Source: Muribaculaceae bacterium (lineage in GTDB: Bacteria; Bacteroidota; Bacteroidia; Bacteroidales; Muribaculaceae). Taken from it: 46,189 nucleotides of DNA. Where the stretch lies: the NCBI GenBank assembly GCA_029060725.1, contig JAIDTL010000045.1, forward strand, positions 1 to 46,189, read 5' to 3'. The stretch's first letter is position 1; every line of letters starts with the position of its first letter. The translations under genes were made by a program, and so were the position numbers. This document shows, in pieces, positions 1 to 7,463 of this stretch. Below the pieces are notes generated by a model, which was given only the letters and a program-made list of their open reading frames with translations, did not search any database and was not told where the DNA came from.

Positions 1-69
1 CCCCACAACCCCACAACCCCACAACTCCACAACCCCACAACTCCACAACTCAAAAACCCCAAAACCCCA
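1..69. repeat. CCCCACAAC/CTCCACAAC low-complexity repeat
   Basis: Eight- to nine-base units (CCCCACAAC, CTCCACAAC, later CCCCAAAA) run from the window edge to just before the ddh start codon at 74. The same unit recurs at 2511-2569 and, as ACCTCACAACTTCAAA variants, at 14586-14695. Two of the three arrays end within 5 bases of an ATG. The function is unknown. The run probably forms the leader of ddh. Confidence 0.85.
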
Positions 70-73
70 TAAT

Positions 74-970
74 ATGACAAAAATCCGCGCCGCCGTAGTA
101 GGCTACGGCAATATCGGACACTTTACAGTGGAAGCTCTCGAAGCTGCTCCCGATTTTGAAATAGCAGGCGTTGTACGCCGCAACGTGACTGACATACCGG
201 CTGAATTGAAACCATACAAGGTCGTCACCGACATAAAGGATCTTGTTCCGGTCGATGTAGCTATTCTCTGCACCCCCACCCGCGAAGTAGAGAAATACGC
301 CCTTCAGTATCTTGCAATGGGTATCAATACCGTAGACAGTTTCGATATCCATACCTCAATCCTCGACCTTCGCCGCTCTCTCGATGCAGCAGCCAAGAAG
401 GCCGGAAAAGTGTCGGTCATCTCCGCCGGCTGGGACCCGGGTAGCGACTCTATCGTACGCACACTAATGGAGGCTGCAGCTCCGAAAGGTCTTACCCACA
501 CCAATTTCGGTCCCGGTATGAGCATGGGTCACACCGTTTGCGTAAAATCCAAACCCGGAGTCAAGAATGCCCTCTCAATGACTATGCCAAAAGGCGACGG
601 CATGCACCGACGCATGGTATATGTAGAACTCGAAGATGGCGCCAAACTTGAAGATGTGGCTAAAGCTGTGAAAGAAGATCCCTACTTCGCTTCTGACGAA
701 ACTCACGTGATGGCTGTGGAAAGTGTTGACGCTGTAAAGGATATGGGTCACGGTGTCCACATGGTGCGCAAAGGAGTATCCGGCAAGACCCAAAACCAGC
801 GTTTTGAGTTCAACATGTCGATCAACAACCCTGCCCTCACTGCACAGCTCCTCGTAGGCGTGGCTCGCGCTGCAATGCGTCTTGCTCCCGGAGCATACAC
901 TATGATCGAAATCCCGGTCATCGACCTTCTCCCGGGCGACCGCGAATCACTGATCTCCCACCTCGTCTGA
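74..970 (+). CDS. ddh: meso-diaminopimelate D-dehydrogenase
   Basis: NADPH-dependent enzyme that makes meso-diaminopimelate from tetrahydrodipicolinate in one step, for lysine and peptidoglycan; cytosolic. The 298 residues match the usual family length. A Rossmann start (VGYGNIG, about residues 9-15) is followed by ILCTPTREV, SFDIHT, SAGWDPGSDSI and NFGPGMSMGHT, which together define the Ddh family rather than ordinary Gfo/Idh oxidoreductases. The start lies directly after a CCCCACAAC repeat, with no Shine-Dalgarno, as is usual in Bacteroidetes. It appears monocistronic: a strong hairpin follows at 977-1000 and the next gene is on the opposite strand. Recognition is from memory of Bacteroides homologues. 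Confidence 0.95.
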   Translation: MTKIRAAVVGYGNIGHFTVEALEAAPDFEIAGVVRRNVTDIPAELKPYKVVTDIKDLVPVDVAILCTPTREVEKYALQYLAMGINTVDSFDIHTSILDLRRSLDAAAKKAGKVSVISAGWDPGSDSIVRTLMEAAAPKGLTHTNFGPGMSMGHTVCVKSKPGVKNALSMTMPKGDGMHRRMVYVELEDGAKLEDVAKAVKEDPYFASDETHVMAVESVDAVKDMGHGVHMVRKGVSGKTQNQRFEFNMSINNPALTAQLLVGVARAAMRLAPGAYTMIEIPVIDLLPGDRESLISHLV

Positions 971-976
971 TTATGG

Positions 977-1000
977 AAGGGAGGCTTTCCAGCCTCCCTT
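977..1000 (+). terminator. hairpin terminator after ddh
   Basis: A perfect 10-bp stem AAGGGAGGCT / AGCCTCCCTT with loop TTCC starts 7 bases after the ddh stop. It lacks a long T-run. The same stem, GGGAGGCT...AGCCTCCC, recurs after kduI at 19240-19256 and 19282-19303, so it is a re-used terminator-like repeat. Confidence 0.7.
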
Positions 1001-1007
1001 ATCCAAT

Positions 1008-1036
1008 CTCACTCCGTGCGCGTCCTCGCGCGTCAA
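1008..1036. repeat. copy of the CACTCCGTGYGCGTCC repeat
   Basis: Over 27 bases (1010-1036) this stretch matches a segment inside miaB at 42192-42218 with 24 identities. The shared core is CACTCCGTG(C/T)GCGTCC followed by CGCGTCAA. A looser relative lies at 39732-39761. It is taken as one copy of a small dispersed repeat. Confidence 0.55.
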
Positions 1037-1072
1037 AGCCAACTTTAATATTTAATCTTTTATCTTTTATCT

Positions 1073-2479
1073 TTAATATCTAATCTTCTTCCCTGACTTA
1101 GTGACCACGATTTTCCCGGATGCAGGCTCATTCAGTCGCAGACCATTCAAGTCATAGCATTCTTCTGCTTCACCCGAAACATTCAAATCCTTCACTGAAG
1201 CCGTCACATCCACATAGTCGGAATATTCCGCCCGAATCACGTTTTCAGTATAGACCTGGTCATTTCCTACTTCCGAAGACTCCTCAGATATAGTATAGAC
1301 CACCGGTTTCCCCTCTGCATCATACTCCACGACTCCGGTCACAGTGTCATACCCGCTCCCTTGGCCGTAAGCCTCTGTAGTCAGTTCCTGAAGTGTCATG
1401 AGACCCCATTCGTCAAAACGTATCTCCTCCTTCATGCTCATGATTATGAAGCCCATCATTTCGGCCTTCATCTCCACTATGTAGCCGTCGTTTTCAAGTG
1501 GAGTATACTCCGTGGTAGCGGTCATCATGACCCCTTCTTCCTCCACCAACATTGTCACTACATAACCATCGCTGTCGCCGTCATAATCTACACTGACTTC
1601 CATCTGTACCTCCTCAGACTCCTCATAGATTCCCGATTTGATCCGGTTTTCTCCAATGAATATATCTTCTATGTCGTAAATTTGGCCGTCAGTGCGGTCC
1701 CATACGATATTTGTATATTTCGGACCCTGCTCCCAGAAGTATTCTCTTTTGCTGTAATCATAGTTCAGTATTGACTCGGAGATCTCTGTTGCCTTTCCAT
1801 CAGAGCCGTATGTGATAGTCAGACGCTGCGTCGGATCGTAGATGCCGTTGAAAAGGACTGCAATTTCAACACTGGTGATATTGCCTTTCTCATCTCGTGT
1901 AATATTCCGTTTGTAGCAGTCTCCAGGCATCCATTCGCCATTAATCCACGCCCACTGGTCTTTCCTGATGATCACGTCTGTCAGGATGGGGTCGTAATCT
2001 ATCTCTGACTTCCGGTGATTGTTGTAATTGACTCCGTCCGACGAGATTTTTGTTTCCTCGAAGGTCACTTTTCCGTTGTCATTGTATTCCCTTACTGTAC
2101 GCGCTATGTCGCCCTCCGCATCCTGCGACAATTCCACTGTCACGTTTCCTGCTCGGTCAAATGTATACTCATAAAGGTCATCTTTCACCCAACTGTCGCC
2201 TTCCCAACCGAAAGTCTGCACCTTCGAGGCTTTTATCTTCTCAGGATCTGCTACTTTATGCATAGATGTATGCTTCTTTGGAGCAATCATCTTTGTCATA
2301 GTCCGAGGATGCACCCCTATACGAGCGCACCCTATATCGACACGATTCGAAATCGACATGCTTCTGGCAGCAGATTCCATATTGAAAAGCGCATACCGAG
2401 GGCTAAGCATCGACTGACGCCCTGCCGAAGCAGTAAGACTCAAAGCGGCAAAAACCGCACATACTGTAAAATTCCTCAT
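1073..2479 (-). CDS. secreted hypothetical protein with C-terminal sorting-like tail
   Basis: The 468-residue product opens with a signal peptide (MRNFTVCAVFAALSLTASAG). The body is made of repeated beta-rich segments with YD/Y-D-G motifs (YTFDRAGNVTVE, YNDNGKVTFEE, YDAEGKPVVYTI), typical of YD-like extracellular beta-strand proteins. The C-terminus (YDLNGLRL, KIVVTKSGKKIRY) resembles the short tail found on many Bacteroidales secreted proteins, related to type IX secretion sorting domains. I do not recognise a specific family or substrate. A TAACTTTG box on the minus strand (2575-2582) would put the start of transcription near 2571, so the CCCCACAAC repeat would lie in the leader. Confidence 0.75.
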   Translation of the reverse strand: MRNFTVCAVFAALSLTASAGRQSMLSPRYALFNMESAARSMSISNRVDIGCARIGVHPRTMTKMIAPKKHTSMHKVADPEKIKASKVQTFGWEGDSWVKDDLYEYTFDRAGNVTVELSQDAEGDIARTVREYNDNGKVTFEETKISSDGVNYNNHRKSEIDYDPILTDVIIRKDQWAWINGEWMPGDCYKRNITRDEKGNITSVEIAVLFNGIYDPTQRLTITYGSDGKATEISESILNYDYSKREYFWEQGPKYTNIVWDRTDGQIYDIEDIFIGENRIKSGIYEESEEVQMEVSVDYDGDSDGYVVTMLVEEEGVMMTATTEYTPLENDGYIVEMKAEMMGFIIMSMKEEIRFDEWGLMTLQELTTEAYGQGSGYDTVTGVVEYDAEGKPVVYTISEESSEVGNDQVYTENVIRAEYSDYVDVTASVKDLNVSGEAEECYDLNGLRLNEPASGKIVVTKSGKKIRY

Positions 2480-2510
2480 AATCTATCTTTATAATATTAT
2501 TAAGCCATTT

Positions 2511-2569
2511 AACCAAAAACCCCAAAACCCCACAACTCCACAACTCCACAACCCCACAACCCCACAACT
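2511..2569. repeat. CCCCACAAC/CTCCACAAC low-complexity repeat
   Basis: Second copy of the array seen at the window start (CCCCACAACTCCACAACTCC...). It sits 30 bases upstream of the minus-strand gene starting at 2479, and reads as the complement relative to that gene. Confidence 0.85.
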
Positions 2570-2613
2570 AAATGCAAAGTTAATACTTTTTTTCAAAAAT
2601 CACCTAATTACCT

Positions 2614-2647
2614 TGCAAAAAACAAGCCGCGCTCTATTGGCGCGGCT
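2614..2647 (-). terminator. Rho-independent terminator (minus strand)
   Basis: Eight-base GC-rich stem with a 7-base loop followed on the minus strand by TTGTTTTTTG. It is the best-formed intrinsic terminator in the first 10 kb and has no assigned gene upstream. Confidence 0.7.
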
Positions 2648-2762
2648 CTACGTGTTAAACATGGTATAGGATTAGACATCTATAGTTTACCTATCATTTC
2701 TCTTATGAAAAAATCATTCTAATTGTGTATTAAATCTGACGCTTGAATCCGACAGTTTTCAT
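2614..2762 (-). ncRNA. candidate small RNA with Rho-independent terminator
   Basis: Read on the minus strand, a TAATTTTG box (2774-2767) is followed about 110 bases later by an 8-bp perfect stem, AGCCGCGC (2640-2647) / GCGCGGCT (2625-2632), with a 7-base loop and then TTGTTTTTTG. That is a classical intrinsic terminator, and no minus-strand ORF lies upstream of it, so a transcript of about 140-150 nt is the simplest reading. The -33 box is weak, and I recognise no RNA family. The transcript itself is an inference. Confidence 0.4.
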
Positions 2763-3063
2763 ATTACAAAATTAACAAAACTCTGGCACCTACACATATA
2801 TGTACGTACACAAAACATTCAAATCCGTAACCGCAATGTTCTCTCACGTATCACATCCAATCTAATCCGCCAACCCACGCACAGACTCCCCAATTTTGCC
2901 ACATCTTAACCCTAAAAAAACACCTACCACAGCAATCTCCCAAAATCCTCCAACCTCACCATCGACCCCTAAGAAAAAAAAATGCTCCCCACTCACACCA
3001 CAATAGGATCATTGATCGTCAATCGTTCATAATTCATAGTCCATCAGAATTTCATCGACATAC

Positions 3064-3095
3064 AATTATGAATTATGCATTATGCATTATGAATT
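3064..3095. repeat. ATTATGAATTATGCAT-type repeat
   Basis: Run of ATTATGAA / ATTATGCA octamers upstream of parA. Other copies lie at 5699-5730, 36383-36416 and 43370-43398. Confidence 0.8.
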
Positions 3096-3228
3096 CCCAC
3101 TTAATGAAATGTTAATGGTTGTAAAAACCGCAAAGAAAATTGGGATATTTCGGTAATTTTTGTTTATTTTGCATTTCCTAAGGATCCGACTGCTCGGCAG
3201 CCGGCCTCTATGCTTATATATTACTACA

Positions 3229-4014
3229 ATGGGTAAGATAATTGCAATAGCAAACCAGAAAGGTGGAGTAGGAAAGACCACCACCGCCTTCAACCTCGGT
3301 GCATGCCTCGCCGTCGATGGGAAAAAAGTGCTTCTCGTTGACGCTGACCCTCAGGCTAACGCCACTTCAGGTCTCGGACTTGACGGGAACCAAGCCCCGG
3401 CTTCTATATATGAATGCATCGTCGACGACTATCCGATCCTCGACAGCATCGTCAAGTCTGACATCGAAGGCCTCGACGTTATATGCTCTCGAATTGACCT
3501 TGTAGGGGCAGAAGTCGAGCTTATGAACCGCCGAGAACGCGAAAAAGCCCTTTTCCGCGTCTTAGCTCCAATCAAAGACCAATACGACTACATCCTTATC
3601 GACTGTTCCCCTTCTCTCGGTATCATAACTGTCAATGCGCTAACTGCAGCAGACTCTGTGATTATTCCTGTACAATCGGAATATTTCGCCCTCGAAGGAA
3701 TTTCTCAGCTGCTCAACACCATTCGAATCATTAAGAGCCGACTGAAACCAACTCTTGAAATAGAAGGATTCTTGCTGACCATGTATGACGCTCGCCTTCG
3801 TCTCGCCAACCAGATCTTCGAGGAGCTGAAAGGGCATTTCGGAGACATGGTATTCAGCACTGTGATACCACGCAATATCAAGCTCTCTGAATCCCCAAGC
3901 CACGGTCTCCCCGTCATTCTATATGACCCCGACTCACGCGGAGCGATTGCTTATATACAGCTCGCAAAGGAACTGATAGCGCGAAACCGCAAGAAAAATC
4001 AACAACACTCCTGA
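3229..4014 (+). CDS. parA: chromosome-partitioning ATPase ParA (Soj)
   Basis: ParA/MinD-type ATPase that works with ParB in origin segregation; nucleoid-associated. From the ATG at 3229 it is 261 residues, the usual length. The open frame extends upstream to 3160, but conservation starts at MGKIIAIANQKGGVGKTT, which contains the deviant Walker A box (KGGVGKTT). Switch and Walker B regions follow (VDADPQANAT, DYILIDCSPSLG), then the SEYFALEG and RLRLANQ segments typical of chromosomal ParA. A TAATTTTTG/TATTTTG -7 region at 3154-3171 lies about 60 bases before the start. parB follows after 11 bases, so they form one operon. Confidence 0.95.
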   Translation: MGKIIAIANQKGGVGKTTTAFNLGACLAVDGKKVLLVDADPQANATSGLGLDGNQAPASIYECIVDDYPILDSIVKSDIEGLDVICSRIDLVGAEVELMNRREREKALFRVLAPIKDQYDYILIDCSPSLGIITVNALTAADSVIIPVQSEYFALEGISQLLNTIRIIKSRLKPTLEIEGFLLTMYDARLRLANQIFEELKGHFGDMVFSTVIPRNIKLSESPSHGLPVILYDPDSRGAIAYIQLAKELIARNRKKNQQHS

Positions 4015-4025
4015 TTTATTTTACA

Positions 4026-4904
4026 ATGGCAATACGACGCAATGCTCTCGGACGCGGCCTCGACTCCCTAATCGGAATCTCTGAAGTGAGAACCGATGGA
4101 AGTAGTGCAATATCCGAAATCAACATAGACTTAATTTCTCCAAATCCTGACCAGCCTCGACGTTCATTCTCCGATGAAGGACTCGACGAACTGGCTGCTT
4201 CTATACGCGAACTCGGCATCATTCAACCCCTATCCCTGCGTGATGCTCAAGACGGTAAATACCAGATTATTGCCGGCGAACGTCGTTGGCGCGCTGCCCT
4301 TCGCGCTGGACTGCTTACAGTGCCCGCTTACGTCCGCACAGCTTCCGACTCGGAAGTGACCGAAATGGCGCTTATTGAGAATATACAGCGTGAAGACCTG
4401 AACGCAATCGAAGTTGCACTCGCCTTCAAAAAGCTGCTCGACACTTATAGTATGACTCAAGAACGCCTAAGCGAACGCGTAGGCAAGTCGCGCACTGTAA
4501 TCACAAACCATCTCCGTCTCCTCAAGCTCCCGGCTGAAATCCAGATTGCTCTTCGCGACCGCAAACTCGATATGGGACATGCAAGAGCCCTCCTTTCTAT
4601 CGACGATGCAAAGCTGCAATTGAAGATTTTCAAGCAGATCCTTAAAGAAGGGTTAAGCGTGCGTATGGTAGAGCAACTCGCCCGGCAAGCGGCTGATGCC
4701 AATGATTTAGACATGACTCCGAAGAAGAACACTCCTTCTCAAAATCATGACTATGATTTCTTCGTACGCGATCTACAACAATACTTCCCTACTCCTGTAA
4801 AATTCTCACGAAGTGCGAACGGGAAAGGAAGCATAACTCTGAAATTTGACAACGACGAACAGCTCATGCAACTCGTCGGCGCTTTTGAGAACATCAAGAA
4901 ATGA
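4026..4904 (+). CDS. parB: chromosome-partitioning CTPase ParB (Spo0J)
   Basis: Centromere-binding protein of the ParABS system: it binds parS, hydrolyses CTP and stimulates ParA. The product is 292 residues. It starts with the conserved ALGRGLDSLIG segment, then the ISPNPDQPRRSF and ELAASIRELGIIQPL motifs and the nucleotide-binding GERRWRAALRAG box (about residues 83-94). MALIENIQREDLN and the helix-turn-helix (LSERVGKSRTVITNHLRLLKLP) follow. The C-terminal dimer domain is present. Its stop overlaps the next start by 4 bases (ATGA), which indicates translational coupling to the DUF5683 gene. No parS site was spotted nearby. Confidence 0.95.
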   Translation: MAIRRNALGRGLDSLIGISEVRTDGSSAISEINIDLISPNPDQPRRSFSDEGLDELAASIRELGIIQPLSLRDAQDGKYQIIAGERRWRAALRAGLLTVPAYVRTASDSEVTEMALIENIQREDLNAIEVALAFKKLLDTYSMTQERLSERVGKSRTVITNHLRLLKLPAEIQIALRDRKLDMGHARALLSIDDAKLQLKIFKQILKEGLSVRMVEQLARQAADANDLDMTPKKNTPSQNHDYDFFVRDLQQYFPTPVKFSRSANGKGSITLKFDNDEQLMQLVGAFENIKK

Positions 4905-5626
4905 AGTGCACCGTATGCAACATACGCTTCCTGATATTCACAGTGCTGTCAGCGCTGTGGGGTCTCGGCGTTGCCTATGCGCAAGACCCCGACCCACTGC
5001 CGCTCCCAAATGACTCTATCGTTGATGCTGAGCTTCTTGTCAGGACTCCTATCGAAGCGGATCTGACGGAGGAAGATGGACACACGGTTGTGGTTGCCGA
5101 CGACTATCCTTACGGTCTCAACGGAAAAAAGATTTTCAACCCGGACCCAACACGCGCAGTATGGATGTCTGCTCTTTTCCCGGGACTCGGACAGATCTAC
5201 AACCGCAGATATTGGAAACTCCCAATTGTTGTAGCCGGATTCATGGGGCTTGGCTATGGCATGAGCTGGAACAATACCCAATATCAAGACTACTCTAACG
5301 GGTATATGGACCTCATGAGCGACGACCCTAACAAAAATTCGTATATGAATTTCTTCCCTCCCAACACCGACGTAGAGTCACTCGACAAAAACTGGCTTAA
5401 GTCTGTATTCCAGACCCGAAAAAACTTCTACCGCCGCAACCGTGACCTTTGCATAATATGCATGGTAGGTGTATATCTGATAGCCATCGTTGATGCTTAC
5501 GTCGATGCCCAACTCGCTCATTTCGACATTAGTCCCGACCTCTCCTTAGATATAAGTCCCGGATTCTCCACCGAACCCGTCACCCGAAAATATTCCATAG
5601 GTCTAAATTGGGCCTTTACTTTCTAA
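4901..5626 (+). CDS. DUF5683 membrane protein
   Basis: The 241-residue product has an N-terminal signal or anchor (FLIFTVLSALWGLGVAYAQ). The core is the DUF5683 signature region: PTRAVWMSALFPGLGQIYNRRYWKLPIVVAGF, here described by its key segments ALFPGLGQIYN and RRYWKLP. Two or three hydrophobic helices follow. The family is common in Bacteroidetes and regularly lies after parAB and before the MltD-type transglycosylase. Its function is unknown. It overlaps parB by 4 bases and ends 113 bases before the next gene. An envelope role linked to segregation or cell growth is only inference from context. Confidence 0.85.
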   Translation: MKCTVCNIRFLIFTVLSALWGLGVAYAQDPDPLPLPNDSIVDAELLVRTPIEADLTEEDGHTVVVADDYPYGLNGKKIFNPDPTRAVWMSALFPGLGQIYNRRYWKLPIVVAGFMGLGYGMSWNNTQYQDYSNGYMDLMSDDPNKNSYMNFFPPNTDVESLDKNWLKSVFQTRKNFYRRNRDLCIICMVGVYLIAIVDAYVDAQLAHFDISPDLSLDISPGFSTEPVTRKYSIGLNWAFTF

Positions 5627-5698
5627 ATATAGCCATAATGTATAATCATATTAGCATACCCCCGGATGACTTCTGACTCGCCTTAGATTACCGACGTT

Positions 5699-5730
5699 AA
5701 TTATGAATTATGCATTATGAATTATGAATT
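5699..5730. repeat. ATTATGAATTATGCAT-type repeat
   Basis: TTATGAATTATGCATTATGAATTATGAA-like run ending about 10 bases before the mltD start. It supplies several decoy ATG triplets just upstream of the true start. Confidence 0.8.
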
Positions 5731-5739
5731 ATTTATATT

Positions 5740-7458
5740 ATGCGCAAAACCATACTTCTCACTTTAGCTTTACTCTCCTCTTCTGTGGCGAATTCCTTCG
5801 CTGCAAATCCCAATGTGATGAATCTCAAGAATTCCATCACCGACGATGCTGTAGTATTCCCTGAGACTTTTGAGCAAGACACTCAAAAACTGCTCGAAGG
5901 CTGGTTCCTACGCAATTATACTGCCACCGACGACAGCTACTCTTCTAAGAAAGATGTCAACACTTCTGATGAAGTCATCATACAGCGTCTCGCTTCAATG
6001 CCTACCGTTATCGAGATGCCTTTCAATTCCATCGTGCGCCAATACATCGACCGATACACTAAAAATGGTAGGGCTCAGGTGGCTGCCATCCTCGGTTTGG
6101 GATTATACTACAATCCTATTTTCGAGCAGTCTCTTGAAGAGCGTGGACTCCCCCAGGAACTGAAGTATCTTCCGGTCATCGAGTCAGCTCTCGATCCAAA
6201 CGCTGTGAGCAAGCATGGTGCCACCGGACTTTGGCAACTGATGCTCGCCACTGGCAAAGGGCTCGGACTTGAATGTAATAGCCTTGTCGACGAACGCCGC
6301 GACCCTTACGCTTCTTCAAAAGCTGCCGCTGATCTTCTTAAGCAACTTTATGACACTTACGGCGACTGGAGCCTTGCTATTGCAGCCTACAACTGCGGAC
6401 CAAGCACAGTCAACAAAGCAATACGTCGTGCCGGAGGCGATCCTTCCAAAGCTGACTTCTGGAAAGTTTACCCTTATCTTCCGGAAGAAACTCGTGGATA
6501 TGTACCAATGTTTATCGCTGCAAACTATGTAATGACATACTATCCAAAGCATAACATAAGCCCGGTACTCCCTACAAAGCCTATAATCACCGACACTGTC
6601 GGAGTGTCTGAACGCATCCACTTCGATCAGATTGAGGCGGTCCTTGCAATCCCTAAAGATGAGCTCCGCATCCTTAACCCTCAATATCGCGAAGACATCA
6701 TCCCGGGTTCGCCGGACCATACTTATATGCTTGTGCTTCCTTCAAAGCAAATTCATGCTTATCTGATGAGCCACGACCAAATCGTAGCTTATCAAGCCGA
6801 CAAGTATCGCCGCCGCACTACCGTGCAACCCGGCAAGGCTACTGAAGAACAACCACTCCTTGCTTCCGAAGAAGCAAGCCAGGACGAGATAGATCAGCTC
6901 CCGACAGCGCCGGCTAACGCCACTACTGTATCTCATAAAGTTGTCTCAGGAGAAACCCTGACATCTATCGCGGCGAAATATGGGGTGCAGCCTGCCGATA
7001 TACGCAGCGCTAACAATCTTCGCAGAAATGCTGTAAGAGTCGGACAAGTGCTCACAATCAATAATGTCGCGCCGGAAAAGGCTGCAGTGGCTCGCGAAGA
7101 AGCCACTGCCAATATGCTTGCTGCCGCCAATGCCAAGGAGCAGAAAGAGATGGGTGGAATAGAGGCTCAAGACAACTCAACGCCACAAAGGCAAACTCAG
7201 ACTCAAAAGAAAAAAGAGACTGCAACTGCAGCAGCCAATACTTCAAAAAGCACCAAGAAAAAAGAGACTGCAAAGACTACTGCTAAAAACACTGCAAAAA
7301 GATCGAAGACCACAACACATACCATCAAGAGCGGTGAAAATCTCGGCCGCATTGCCAAGAGATACGGTGTTACTGTCGATGATATTAAGAAAGCTAATGG
7401 AATGAAGAGCGATGCCATCCGTGCCGGTGCCGAACTAAAGATTCCTGCTAAGAAATAA
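5740..7458 (+). CDS. mltD: membrane-bound lytic murein transglycosylase D-like, two LysM domains
   Basis: Cleaves peptidoglycan glycan strands, forming 1,6-anhydro ends, in the periplasm. The 572-residue protein has a signal peptide (residues 1-21, ...ANSFA). A goose-type SLT domain follows, with the catalytic glutamate in PVIESALDPNAVSKHGATG (about E148) and the AIAAYNCGP and RGYVPMF motifs of MltD. Two LysM domains bind glycan (about 396-442 and 526-572, each with SGE.L..IA..YGV). Between them lies a long Lys/Thr/Ala-rich low-complexity linker (about 480-525). There is no lipobox cysteine. The ABC exporter gene follows after 5 bases. Confidence 0.92.
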   Translation: MRKTILLTLALLSSSVANSFAANPNVMNLKNSITDDAVVFPETFEQDTQKLLEGWFLRNYTATDDSYSSKKDVNTSDEVIIQRLASMPTVIEMPFNSIVRQYIDRYTKNGRAQVAAILGLGLYYNPIFEQSLEERGLPQELKYLPVIESALDPNAVSKHGATGLWQLMLATGKGLGLECNSLVDERRDPYASSKAAADLLKQLYDTYGDWSLAIAAYNCGPSTVNKAIRRAGGDPSKADFWKVYPYLPEETRGYVPMFIAANYVMTYYPKHNISPVLPTKPIITDTVGVSERIHFDQIEAVLAIPKDELRILNPQYREDIIPGSPDHTYMLVLPSKQIHAYLMSHDQIVAYQADKYRRRTTVQPGKATEEQPLLASEEASQDEIDQLPTAPANATTVSHKVVSGETLTSIAAKYGVQPADIRSANNLRRNAVRVGQVLTINNVAPEKAAVAREEATANMLAAANAKEQKEMGGIEAQDNSTPQRQTQTQKKKETATAAANTSKSTKKKETAKTTAKNTAKRSKTTTHTIKSGENLGRIAKRYGVTVDDIKKANGMKSDAIRAGAELKIPAKK

Positions 7459-7463
7459 CCGAA

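Larger units (their letters stand above)
2480..3228. other. gene-free AT-rich region before parA
   Basis: About 750 bases without a convincing gene. It holds the repeat at 2511-2569, a GC-rich hairpin with a minus-strand T-run at 2614-2647, a minus-strand TAATTTTG box at 2767-2774, a GTT(A/G)ATC/ATTATGCAT-type repeat at 3013-3097, and the probable parA promoter near 3139-3171. No parS-like palindrome (GTTTCACGTGAAAC type) was found by eye. Confidence 0.6.

Noticed and set aside
2015..2494. 159-codon plus-strand frame
   Set aside because: Antisense to the secreted hypothetical gene, Cys/His-rich without family features.
2480..3228. parS centromere or origin of replication near parAB
   Set aside because: No GTTTCACGTGAAAC-like palindrome and no cluster of TTATCCACA boxes could be seen; position next to parAB alone is not evidence.
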